Positions 1-6,124 are shown, counted from the first letter of the stretch. The stretch is DNA of 7,223 nt from Myxococcales bacterium (GCA_018970625.1 JAGWVZ010000181.1:1-7223); one strand, 5' to 3'. Numbers and translations: made by a program. The notes: generated by a model from the sequence alone, not told the origin.

Positions 1-32
1 TTGGCTTCTTTGGCGGTTAACTGTCGCTGCAT
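1..32 (-). CDS. 5' end of an unidentified leftward gene (partial)
   Basis: Only ten complete codons lie inside the window, reading MQRQLTAKEA, and the gene continues beyond base 1. The start is chosen because the reverse strand carries GGAG (bases 43-40) seven bases upstream of an ATG at 32-30, an almost ideal Shine-Dalgarno arrangement. Nothing can be said about function from ten residues. A strong hairpin (42-78) lies immediately upstream, and its outer arm overlaps the ribosome binding site. The gene is divergent from rpsR. It could be a chance ATG behind a chance GGAG, so confidence is modest. Confidence 0.35.
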   Translation of the reverse strand, partial: MQRQLTAKEA

Positions 33-41
33 TCTGACTCT

Positions 42-78
42 CCGTCGGCGAGCGCTGCGACGGCAGCGCTGCAGACGG
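42..78. other. Strong hairpin upstream of the leftward partial gene
   Basis: AGCGCTGC (51-58) and GCAGCGCT (63-70) are perfect reverse complements separated by a four-base GACG loop. After an internal loop the stem resumes as CCGTC (42-46) with GACGG (74-78). No T-run follows on either strand, so it does not look like an intrinsic terminator. In a leftward transcript it would sit in the 5' leader and pair part of the GGAG ribosome binding site. It could be a regulatory leader structure, or only a GC-rich inverted repeat. Confidence 0.5.
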
Positions 79-82
79 TAGA

Positions 83-181
83 TCAAAAGTCGGCCACTCT
101 GTCGATCCCCCGCGTGTCGGGTAGAACTCGATCACCCTGGCCGAAGCCCAGCTCGTTCTTGACGCCGGCCGCGATGGTCTG
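83..181 (-). pseudogene. Short coding-like scrap, leftward, unidentified
   Basis: Between two stops the reverse strand is open for 32 codons, beginning QTIAAGVKNELGFGQGDRVL and ending at a TGA at 85-83. The first fifteen codons all end in G or C, as expected of real coding sequence in this genome, but there is no usable start codon and an in-frame TAG sits directly upstream. It may be the decayed 3' end of a lost gene. It may equally be a compositional artefact of GC-rich DNA. I do not recognise the family. Confidence 0.2.
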
Positions 182-185
182 CTAG

Positions 186-275
186 CTGCGCCCTCCCGGC
201 CGGACATTGTGCCCGGCGTTTCAGATCGGCAACCCCAAGGCGAGCTTCGCGCTCGTGCCCGATGACCAGGAGTGA
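186..275 (+). pseudogene. 3' scrap of an unidentified ORF ending next to rpsR
   Basis: Twenty-nine codons are open between a TAG (183-185) and a TGA (273-275), the latter two bases before the rpsR ATG. The last part reads [18 protein letters not shown], and nearly every codon in it ends in G or C, which looks like genuine coding sequence. There is no plausible start and the reading frame is broken upstream. It does not resemble the C-terminus of S6 or of single-stranded DNA-binding protein, the common neighbours upstream of rpsR. It is probably a gene remnant, or the tail of a gene damaged by deletion or a sequencing error. Confidence 0.25.
268..272 (+). promoter_or_regulatory. Ribosome binding site of rpsR
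   Basis: AGGAG lies five bases upstream of the ATG at 278. It decides the start: the in-frame GTG at 272 overlaps the Shine-Dalgarno itself and cannot use it. Confidence 0.8.
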
Positions 276-277
276 TC

Positions 278-520
278 ATGTCCAAGAGGGAACGTAAGGT
301 GACCTCGGTGCGCCGCCGCAAGCAGTGCCCCTTCCGCGCCGACAAGGCGCTTATCATCGACTACAAGGATCCCGCTACCCTCAAGCGCTTCCTGTCGCCC
401 CGCGGCAAGATCCTTCCCTCCCGCATCACCGGCGTCTCGGCCAAGTATCAGCGCCAGCTCGCCAACGCCATCAAGCGCTCGCGTCACCTCGGACTGCTGC
501 CGTTCGTCGCCGGCGAATAA
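278..520 (+). CDS. rpsR: 30S ribosomal protein S18, Cys-poor form
   Basis: This 80-residue protein is ribosomal protein S18, a component of the platform of the small ribosomal subunit that binds 16S rRNA together with S6. The diagnostic blocks are present: IDYKD (residues 27-31), [10 protein letters not shown] and [21 protein letters not shown], with a basic N-terminal tail. Length is close to the 75 residues of the E. coli protein. Zinc-binding S18 forms carry a CxxC pair and a later Cys and His. Here the first pair reads CPFR, the later Cys is Ser and the His is Tyr, so this is the zinc-independent type with one leftover Cys. The usual partners rpsF and rplI do not adjoin it: a terminator follows 70 bases downstream, and no intact gene precedes it. 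Start chosen from AGGAG at 268-272. It is either the only S18 gene or a stand-alone paralog; the window cannot tell. Confidence 0.97.
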   Translation: MSKRERKVTSVRRRKQCPFRADKALIIDYKDPATLKRFLSPRGKILPSRITGVSAKYQRQLANAIKRSRHLGLLPFVAGE

Positions 521-590
521 CACCCGGCCGTCAAGCCGTCCCTGCTGCAAAGCAGAATCGTGACGAACTACGACGCCCGAAGTGGCTTTT

Positions 591-644
591 CAGGCCGACT
601 TGCACTACCGCTACGGCGGTTTGCATTCGGCCTGTTTCGTTTTT
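591..644 (+). terminator. Intrinsic terminator after rpsR
   Basis: CAGGCCGA (591-598) pairs perfectly with TCGGCCTG (627-634). Inside it TGCA (601-604) pairs with TGCA (622-625), and ACCGC (607-611) pairs with GCGGT (616-620) around a stable TACG tetraloop. The stem is followed at once by TTTCGTTTTT (635-644). This is a textbook Rho-independent terminator for rpsR. It ends only eleven bases before the lipoprotein ATG, so it also argues against any longer N-terminus for that gene. Confidence 0.85.
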
Positions 645-655
645 GGGGTCTCGGC

Positions 656-1627
656 ATGCTCCTCTCCCCGCGCCCGTTCGCGCGCCGCGTCTCTCGCGCA
701 CCTCAGCACGCAGCACTCGTCGCGGCTCTCCTGCTGCCCGCATGCGCCGGCACGCAGCGAGTCGACGTGCAGCTGCCACCACCGGCGATCCTCACGCCTG
801 CGCGCTACGCGATACCCGCCAGCGCACAGCAGCTCGCAGACCTGCAGCTCGATGGCATCCAGGAGCTGGAACGGGCATTCGCATCGGTTCGCCTGCAGAT
901 CATGGACCATGGCCTGACCCCCCTCGACCCCGCCTCTGCCAATCGTGTTCACGCCGCCAGCGACTTTGCGTTCTATATGACCGCGCAAGAGTCCACCCTG
1001 ACCGACGATGTACACCATGTCGTCTTTGTGGTCCCGGCCGCCTGGACCGCCGACCGCGTCGACCGTTTTATTCAGGCCTACTACGTGATGCCCGGCCTGA
1101 CCCCGACCGAGGCTGGCGTCCCGTTTTTCCACTTTGTAGCCGCCGAACCGACTCCCTTTGCACTCCAGTATCTGTTCGGCAACGCGTGGTGGGGCGCTCT
1201 CGAGTCACTGCTGCTCGCAGACTTTGTCGATTTATCTCCTGATCTTACACGCATCGACGACTACCGCGACCTCGCGCTGGGGCGCTTCACGGAGTTCGGG
1301 CTCGTCTTTGATAGCCCCGAGGCCTCGCTCGCGTCGCTCGAATACCTGTTGGCGAACCTTCCCCGAGACCCCGACGCCGGGGGGTACCGCCCCATCGGCA
1401 CGCTGGCAGGCATTGGACTGCTCTTCGGTGAGATCGTTCGCGAAAACTTCCCCGAAATGCACTGGGCAGATGCCCAACCGGTCATGGCCACCCTCTTCGC
1501 CATGCAATCCAGCGAAGCCGAAGACGTCTTCCTGCGCCCGATTGATTACGTCCTGCAGGCCTGGCAGCAGGCTCCAGGCACTCCGCTGGCCGACTATCTG
1601 CAGCTGCTGCGCTCTCGCCTTCCCTGA
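656..1627 (+). CDS. Predicted outer-membrane or periplasmic lipoprotein, function unknown
   Basis: I do not recognise the family. The 323-residue product begins with an arginine-rich n-region, a hydrophobic stretch (AALVAALLL, residues 19-27) and a lipobox LPAC with the lipidated Cys at residue 30, so it should be exported and anchored by lipid. The rest looks soluble, with mixed helices and several aromatic patches such as QYLFGNAWWGALESLLLADF and no clear catalytic motif. ATG 656 is preferred over an in-frame GTG at 560, because the longer reading would run through the rpsR terminator and bury the signal peptide. GGGG at 645-648 may be a weak ribosome binding site. The gene lies 58 bases upstream of a CPBP protease in the same direction, so an operon is likely. 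There is almost no room between terminator and start for a normal promoter. Confidence 0.8.
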   Translation: MLLSPRPFARRVSRAPQHAALVAALLLPACAGTQRVDVQLPPPAILTPARYAIPASAQQLADLQLDGIQELERAFASVRLQIMDHGLTPLDPASANRVHAASDFAFYMTAQESTLTDDVHHVVFVVPAAWTADRVDRFIQAYYVMPGLTPTEAGVPFFHFVAAEPTPFALQYLFGNAWWGALESLLLADFVDLSPDLTRIDDYRDLALGRFTEFGLVFDSPEASLASLEYLLANLPRDPDAGGYRPIGTLAGIGLLFGEIVRENFPEMHWADAQPVMATLFAMQSSEAEDVFLRPIDYVLQAWQQAPGTPLADYLQLLRSRLP

Positions 1628-1685
1628 CCCGCGGCTCTGAAAGCAGGGCGCGAATAGAACGCGACAACACGGGGTTTCATCGGCC

Positions 1686-2510
1686 ATGACCAGAACCACC
1701 AGCAACGCCATGCCCAACGCGCCCAGGCCTCGTGCGACTACCGCCCTGTCCACCTCCGCTGTACCCACGTACGCCGCGTTAACCCGCAACCCGGTCAACT
1801 CGGCCCTGTTGGCGCTGCCTTTGTTCGTGTTCTATCAGCTCGGGATTCTGTTCACCGACGGCTGGATGAATGGCGCCGACTTTGTCACCCCGCGCCTGCT
1901 GGCGCTCTTTGGCGGCAGTCGATGGGCCTATTTTCTCTTCAATATCGGGTTGATCGTCGCGGCCTGGGCCTATTGGCGGCGATCGCCGGCACATCAGATG
2001 ATTCGGCCTCGTCATTTTCTGGCTGTCGCGGCAGAATCCACACTCTACGCGTCCCTGATGGGAGGAGTGGTCGTGCAGCTGCTCATGCGCGCTGGACTCA
2101 ACCCGCCCGCTGCGTTCTGGTGGTCTCCACACGCGCTCCCCGCAGCTGACCCCTCGAGCAACGGTGTCCTCAACAGCCTGGTGCTGTCCGTGGGAGCGGG
2201 TACCTACGAAGAGCTCTTCTTCCGTGTGCTGCTCATGGGTGGCGTGTTGTACGGACTGAAGTTCACCAGCCTGTCCAGGGTCGCGCAGTGGACCATCGCC
2301 GTTCTGGGAACGTCGTTCATTTTTTCAGCCTTTCACTACTGGCCATTCGGCATGGACGCCTTTGACCTTTGGTCTTTCTCGTTCCGCTTCGTGCTTGGCA
2401 TCTTCTTCGCGGGTCTGTATGTCGCCCGCGGTTTCGCCGTGGCCGCCTATACACACGCGATCTACGACGTCATGATCCTGGTTCCCGCCGCGATTTTCGG
2501 AGCTTCATGA
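1686..2510 (+). CDS. CPBP-family intramembrane glutamic protease (CAAX protease-like)
   Basis: A 274-residue polytopic membrane protein with the three signature motifs of the CPBP/Abi family (Rce1-like intramembrane endopeptidases): EExxxR as EELFFR (residues 175-180), FxxxH ending at His217, and a late HxxxD as HAIYD (257-261). The catalytic glutamates and both histidines are present, so it should be active. About six to eight hydrophobic segments begin near residue 38, preceded by a polar, Thr/Pro-rich N-terminus of about 35 residues. Family members cleave prenylated or other membrane substrates in eukaryotes; in bacteria they are linked to bacteriocin immunity, protein maturation and stress, and the substrate here cannot be predicted. 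The start is uncertain: no clear ribosome binding site precedes ATG 1686, and a second in-frame ATG lies eight codons on. It lies between a lipoprotein gene and an overlapping miniprotein gene. Confidence 0.92.
   Translation: MTRTTSNAMPNAPRPRATTALSTSAVPTYAALTRNPVNSALLALPLFVFYQLGILFTDGWMNGADFVTPRLLALFGGSRWAYFLFNIGLIVAAWAYWRRSPAHQMIRPRHFLAVAAESTLYASLMGGVVVQLLMRAGLNPPAAFWWSPHALPAADPSSNGVLNSLVLSVGAGTYEELFFRVLLMGGVLYGLKFTSLSRVAQWTIAVLGTSFIFSAFHYWPFGMDAFDLWSFSFRFVLGIFFAGLYVARGFAVAAYTHAIYDVMILVPAAIFGAS
2499..2502 (+). promoter_or_regulatory. Ribosome binding site of the membrane miniprotein
   Basis: GGAG lies within the last codons of the protease gene, four bases upstream of ATG 2507. Together with the ATGA overlap it supports translation of the short downstream gene. 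Confidence 0.6.
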
Positions 2511-2620
2511 ACCCGCTTGACTGGATGACGCCACACGAGTGGATCTTTACGATCATGCTCATCTGCATCATCTACGGCATTGGGCTCGCCCCTCGCATCA
2601 TGCAGAAGCTGCTGGGGTAA
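2507..2620 (+). CDS. 37-residue single-pass membrane miniprotein
   Basis: A short gene that starts inside the stop of the CPBP protease (ATGA overlap at 2507-2510), with GGAG four bases upstream, which indicates translational coupling. The product starts MNPLDWMTPHEWIFTIMLIC, has one hydrophobic helix (about residues 13-28, IFTIMLICIIYGIGLA) and ends in a basic, amphipathic RIMQKLLG tail. The charge pattern suggests a cytoplasmic C-terminus. No family is recognised. A longer reading of the same frame begins at 2369 inside the protease gene, but it lacks membrane character in its first part and is not favoured. The coupling suggests a subunit, regulator or substrate of the protease, or an unrelated small membrane factor. 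Whether it is translated rests on sequence context only. Confidence 0.65.
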   Translation: MNPLDWMTPHEWIFTIMLICIIYGIGLAPRIMQKLLG

Positions 2621-2656
2621 CCCGACAGGCTTTACAGGGCGGTGGACACTCCCGCG

Positions 2657-3553
2657 TCAGTCTTCGTCATCGGGGTCCCAGTAGTCACCCGCGTTAGCCT
2701 CGCTGTTGTTGTCGTCGTCAGCCTGCCACTGCGTCTCATCGATGGGTGCAAGAAATGACGGTTTCACGACTTCATACGACGGTATTTGCAGTAACTTCTC
2801 GCGTCCAAGACGCAGCGCGAGCAAATAGAGCGCAAAATCGCGTACTGCAGGATGAAGTTCAGACGCGTGTCGAAGGCGTTCCAGCGCGGGGATGGGCAAG
2901 GTAGGCAACAGTCGAAGGGCAAGACCGGTGCCGATGAAGGGGTTCTGCACGAGCGCTTCGCGTATTGCCGCCCGTCTGGCCCAACGGGGTTCCCGAGCGA
3001 TGACCTGAAGCAGCTCGGGGGTTGTGGGACGCAGGGTGGCCATCGTCATCACGTGTTGCTCCTGCACCCTGGGGTTCCGGCACAGACGCTCGATCACGGC
3101 CGGGTCATTGTCGTGCAACAGCGCGTCAATGCGTGTCCGGTCAAATCCTGTCGCCAGCGCCTTGCGCTCGCCCAGCGTAAGCGCCTTGCCTCGCTGGCGA
3201 AGCAGGAGCTTATCGACCGAGCGCATCGGGGGCGGGTTGAGCAGCATCCAGCCAATCGCCAACAGGCTCTCCGCCCGGGCAGCCAGATTGACGGCTTCCA
3301 GCGCGAGCGCGTCTCGCCCGTCGGCGAGCTCCATGTACTCGATCAGCGAAAAAAGAAGCTCCATGGCGTCTGAATCACCGCGGATGGCCTGCGTCACCAT
3401 CTGCTGCAGGTGCTGCGCAAACGTGAGCGGATCAACGCTGAGGACGTGGCGCTGCAGTTGCCGACGTCGCATCACCGGGTCCGCGATGCTGATCATGCGA
3501 CGGACCAGCGTGTCGAACTCGAACTGGTCGCCCTGTTCTGGATAATCGGACAT
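2657..3553 (-). CDS. Helical-repeat (HEAT-like) protein of unknown function
   Basis: A 298-residue soluble protein that is almost entirely helical. After an N-terminal region (1-115) a segment LTLGERKALATGFDRTRIDA (126-145) leads into repeated units in which an Asn-Pro or Asp-Pro turn is followed by paired helices: NDPAVIERL, NPRVQEQHV, RPTTPELLQVIAREPRW, NPFIGTGLALRLLP and HPAVRDFAL (about 149-242). This resembles HEAT-type or leucine-rich-variant repeats, and I recall similar uncharacterised proteins in myxobacteria. Such folds usually serve as protein-binding scaffolds. The last 25 residues form a strongly acidic tail. There is no signal peptide or membrane segment, so it should be cytoplasmic. 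It follows the zinc-ribbon gene with only 13 bases between, so it is probably its co-transcribed partner. No good ribosome binding site is seen before ATG 3553, consistent with coupled translation. Confidence 0.85.
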   Translation of the reverse strand: MSDYPEQGDQFEFDTLVRRMISIADPVMRRRQLQRHVLSVDPLTFAQHLQQMVTQAIRGDSDAMELLFSLIEYMELADGRDALALEAVNLAARAESLLAIGWMLLNPPPMRSVDKLLLRQRGKALTLGERKALATGFDRTRIDALLHDNDPAVIERLCRNPRVQEQHVMTMATLRPTTPELLQVIAREPRWARRAAIREALVQNPFIGTGLALRLLPTLPIPALERLRHASELHPAVRDFALYLLALRLGREKLLQIPSYEVVKPSFLAPIDETQWQADDDNNSEANAGDYWDPDDED

Positions 3554-3566
3554 GCCTGAACCGTTG

Positions 3567-5750
3567 TTACGGCGTCTCGACTTCTGCCGGGTCGCCCGAA
3601 CTGCCCGACGGTTCAGCGGGTATGGCAGAACCCTCGACGGTCCCCGCCACTACCGCACCCGAAGCTGCACTCGCGGTCGAACCTTCGACCGCACCCGCCT
3701 GTGCATCGCCCTGCGCGATTGCAGCAGAAGGTGCATCCAGCACCAACGGAGCCCAACACGTTGTGACGCCACCCTGCTCGGCCGATACCGGTCGAACAAC
3801 GGGCGTCAGCCCTGTCAGGTCAAGTTCGTCGGAGGGAACAAAGACCGCAGAGAATCGCGTGGACTGTCCGGCCGGTAACGCAAAGTGTTCCGTGCGAAGC
3901 ACAGCGGCATCCACTGCGGCGTGAAGTGTTCCGGAATCGAGAATCGCGTCCAACTGCGCGCTCTCGAACGCCGTTCCAGCCGGCACCTGAAGCGCGACCT
4001 GCTCAACGTCCTCGCTGTTCACCAGTCTCACCTCCACCAGCAGACGCCGCAGAGGTGCGCTCGATACGTTCGTGAGGGTACCCTCCACCAGCGCCAGTAA
4101 AGGACCGTCGGGCACCTGATAACGGCCAGCCTCCACGTTGGACAGTCGAACAACCGACGACGCCTCGGCTGCACGCGGATCGGCAAGACCGTCACCAATC
4201 ACGACGGCGTTGGCCAGCGCCAACCCGGACACCCTGTCGTCTGCCGCGACGGCGCCCGTGGCGATCGCCCACATGTACCCCGGATCACGGAAGTCGAACA
4301 CACCATGGTTTCGCGCCGCGGCCCAGCCAATCGCGGCGAGCGCGACGGTAACAAAGACGGCGAGCGAACCAAGGAGCGCCTGATCGTACGGCACGCGGGG
4401 CTGGTTGCGGAGTGCGGGGTCGCCGACCACATCAAAGCGGAGCTGGTTCAGTTCATCATCACCGGACGACCGCTGTGACGTACGTTGTGCAGCGAGTGCC
4501 AGGAGCGCTGCGTCATCCGAGACTTCCCGCTCCGCACGAGCTCCCGGAGCGTTCTCTGAGCCGCCGTGCCCAACCACAGGGTCCATCAGCGAGGAAGGCA
4601 TCTGCAGGGCCAGTGTCCGCGGGCGAGCGGGTGCAGCAACCGCTGACGACGACGCCATGGCCGCCGAGGCCAGCGGGGACGCAGGTGGCTCATCGTTGAG
4701 TCCGCCGAATTCCTGACCAAACTCGAGCATCGGATAAAAAGTCTTTTTTCCACCCGCCGTTACACCCTTGCCATCGCCGATCGGCGGCAGCGGATCGTTG
4801 GGTAGTGGTGCACGACGACCAGCGGCTTCGGGAGTTGCCTTCTGGGCGGTGGCAGCACCTGCTCCCACGAAGGGAGACGCCTCGCGAATCGAAAGCGACA
4901 CGGCATCGGCCTGCCCTCTGGCGCCGAGCATGAAATCTGCGGCCTCCGTTTGCCCGCTCGCAAAGGAGCCATCTCCACTGGGAGCAGGCAGATGCTGCAG
5001 CCCCGAGAAGTCATCAAAGGGCGACCGTGCTACCGGCGCGGGAGGCAGCTCATTGCGCGTCGTGGGAGCCGCATGCATGCCGGTAAAGCCCGACAGATCC
5101 TCCAGCGGAGAGCGTTGCGCGGCGACCGCGGGCATGGCCGTCATCGTCCGCCCAACCGGCGGAGGCGGTGCCGGAGCCACGGTGCCCGAAGCCAGCACAA
5201 CGGTACTCTGGACGTCACCCGATGTCGCGCGCGGTCGACTCCCGGTAGAGCCGCCCGCCAAAAAATCATCCATGAACGGCGCGGCGGAATCTGCGCCCAT
5301 GCTGGCCAGCTCGTCCAGTGCAGAACGACGTGGCTGCCCGTCGGCAGGTGCCGCTACAGCTGCAGCGCCATCCGTGGCCGCCACTACCTGTTTGCCACTG
5401 GAAGACCGAAACAGGTCATCAAAGCCCGTCAGCGAACCCGGACGCCCCGACGACGGGCTCTGGGTCACGTCGGGCTGATGCACGCCGCCCCAAGAGGGAG
5501 GCTCGCCCGGCTGATGGATGGTTGTCTGACCGCCTGCCAGCGGCTGTGCAGGTCCGGGAATGGCCGGAATACCCGCCAGCGTCCGCGGCGCAGGACCTTC
5601 GAAGGCTTCGGGGACCGGTCCCTCTACCAGCGCATGTTGAAAGACCGTGTTACACCGTGAGCACTTCATCTTCACGGAAGATCGACCCCGGGTCTGCTCT
5701 TCGGTGAGCCTGAACCGCGCCGAACATTGGGGACAGGTCGCAACAATCAT
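3567..5750 (-). CDS. Zinc-ribbon / disordered linker / membrane helix / DUF3426-like protein
   Basis: The 727-residue protein starts with an MJ0042-type zinc ribbon: CPQC at residues 6-9 and CSRC at 30-33. A roughly 400-residue Pro/Ala/Gly/Ser-rich region follows, almost certainly disordered, holding five short acidic-aromatic motifs (FDDLF, ALDELASM, PFMDDFL, SPLEDLSGF, SPFDDFSGL) between residues 109 and 251. One transmembrane helix lies at about 459-479. The part beyond it (about 535-665) has the beta-rich look of a DUF3426 domain, with VEGTLTNVSSAPLRRLLVEV and a late single Cys; a low-complexity Ala/Gly/Glu tail closes the protein. Expected topology is zinc ribbon inside, DUF3426-like domain in the periplasm. 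The start is set at ATG 5750, because the family begins MIVxCPxC; a GTG 26 codons upstream adds an unrelated stretch. Function is unknown. The plan recalls GltJ of the Myxococcus gliding machine, but orthology is not claimed. Confidence 0.9.
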   Translation of the reverse strand: MIVATCPQCSARFRLTEEQTRGRSSVKMKCSRCNTVFQHALVEGPVPEAFEGPAPRTLAGIPAIPGPAQPLAGGQTTIHQPGEPPSWGGVHQPDVTQSPSSGRPGSLTGFDDLFRSSSGKQVVAATDGAAAVAAPADGQPRRSALDELASMGADSAAPFMDDFLAGGSTGSRPRATSGDVQSTVVLASGTVAPAPPPPVGRTMTAMPAVAAQRSPLEDLSGFTGMHAAPTTRNELPPAPVARSPFDDFSGLQHLPAPSGDGSFASGQTEAADFMLGARGQADAVSLSIREASPFVGAGAATAQKATPEAAGRRAPLPNDPLPPIGDGKGVTAGGKKTFYPMLEFGQEFGGLNDEPPASPLASAAMASSSAVAAPARPRTLALQMPSSLMDPVVGHGGSENAPGARAEREVSDDAALLALAAQRTSQRSSGDDELNQLRFDVVGDPALRNQPRVPYDQALLGSLAVFVTVALAAIGWAAARNHGVFDFRDPGYMWAIATGAVAADDRVSGLALANAVVIGDGLADPRAAEASSVVRLSNVEAGRYQVPDGPLLALVEGTLTNVSSAPLRRLLVEVRLVNSEDVEQVALQVPAGTAFESAQLDAILDSGTLHAAVDAAVLRTEHFALPAGQSTRFSAVFVPSDELDLTGLTPVVRPVSAEQGGVTTCWAPLVLDAPSAAIAQGDAQAGAVEGSTASAASGAVVAGTVEGSAIPAEPSGSSGDPAEVETP

Positions 5751-5863
5751 GTCGAACTGCGTCGCTAAAAGCCTGAAAACAACTGTGCACCTTGGCAGAT
5801 TCGGCTGCGGCTCACAAGACTGGCGCACCGGCCCGGCACCGCAAGATCACCTTTCGTTCATAG

Positions 5864-6124
5864 CTAACCGAGCGGGTTACGAGCGCTGTTCGCGCGGCTT
5901 CAGAAGAAGTCGAGCACGCCCAAACCAGCTTCGACATCGCCTCGCGTCTGCTCGGCAAATCCATGAGCCCCCGTGCGCTGCCGCTCGTCTCACCCAGACC
6001 TCTTTCGATGTCAGAGCTCGCCCTCACCACCTTCGAGGAAGCGTGCATTGAAGAGTCTTTCGGCGCCCTGCTGGCTGCCACCGCAGCTGAGTATTGCACC
6101 GACGACGACTACGGAACGCCCTGA
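5864..6124 (+). pseudogene. Remnant of a ferritin-like protein gene
   Basis: Eighty-six codons are open between a TAG (5861-5863) and a TGA (6122-6124). The translation has a helical ferritin-like pattern: AVRAASEEVEHAQTSF with an ExxH metal-binding type motif (EVEH, bases 5906-5917), then LALTTFEEACIEESFGALLA with the second glutamate-bearing helix. This matches my recollection of a ferritin-like domain family common in myxobacteria, in which a long loop of the type PRALPLVSPRPLSM joins the two helices. The N-terminal helices are missing, no start codon opens the frame (the first ATG, 5963, falls after the ExxH), and the usual closing DExxHA helix is absent. The +1 frame continues LRNALINSVRRW, which may mean a frameshift. 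It is best read as a degraded gene; a sequencing or assembly error could also explain it. Confidence 0.5.

Noticed and set aside
159..188. TTGACG with a downstream TAGCTG as an rpsR promoter
   Set aside because: The -35 is good, but at 17 or 18 bases the -10 matches poorly. The position also falls within coding-like scraps, so I do not call it.
542..555. Short hairpin CTGCT-GCAA-AGCAG after rpsR
   Set aside because: Five-base stem with no T-run; the much stronger terminator at 591-644 makes it unnecessary.
560..655. A 32-codon N-terminal extension of the lipoprotein from a GTG at 560
   Set aside because: It lacks a ribosome binding site, runs through the intrinsic terminator hairpin, and would place the signal peptide internally.
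325..1242. A 305-codon open frame overlapping rpsR and the lipoprotein
   Set aside because: Arg/Pro/Ala-rich composition typical of an off-frame reading of GC-rich genes; it overlaps two confident genes and the terminator.
2610..2656. A shared terminator between the convergent operons
   Set aside because: Only very short complementary segments (for example GGGT-A-ACCC) and no T-run on either strand.
4405..5660. Several long rightward open frames opposite the zinc-ribbon gene
   Set aside because: They are antisense to the low-complexity linker, whose GC-biased codons leave the opposite strand free of stops. No motifs or ribosome binding sites support them.
5751..5900. A promoter for the leftward zinc-ribbon operon
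   Set aside because: TATGAA-like and TTGTGA-like hexamers occur on the reverse strand, but none pairs with a partner at acceptable spacing.
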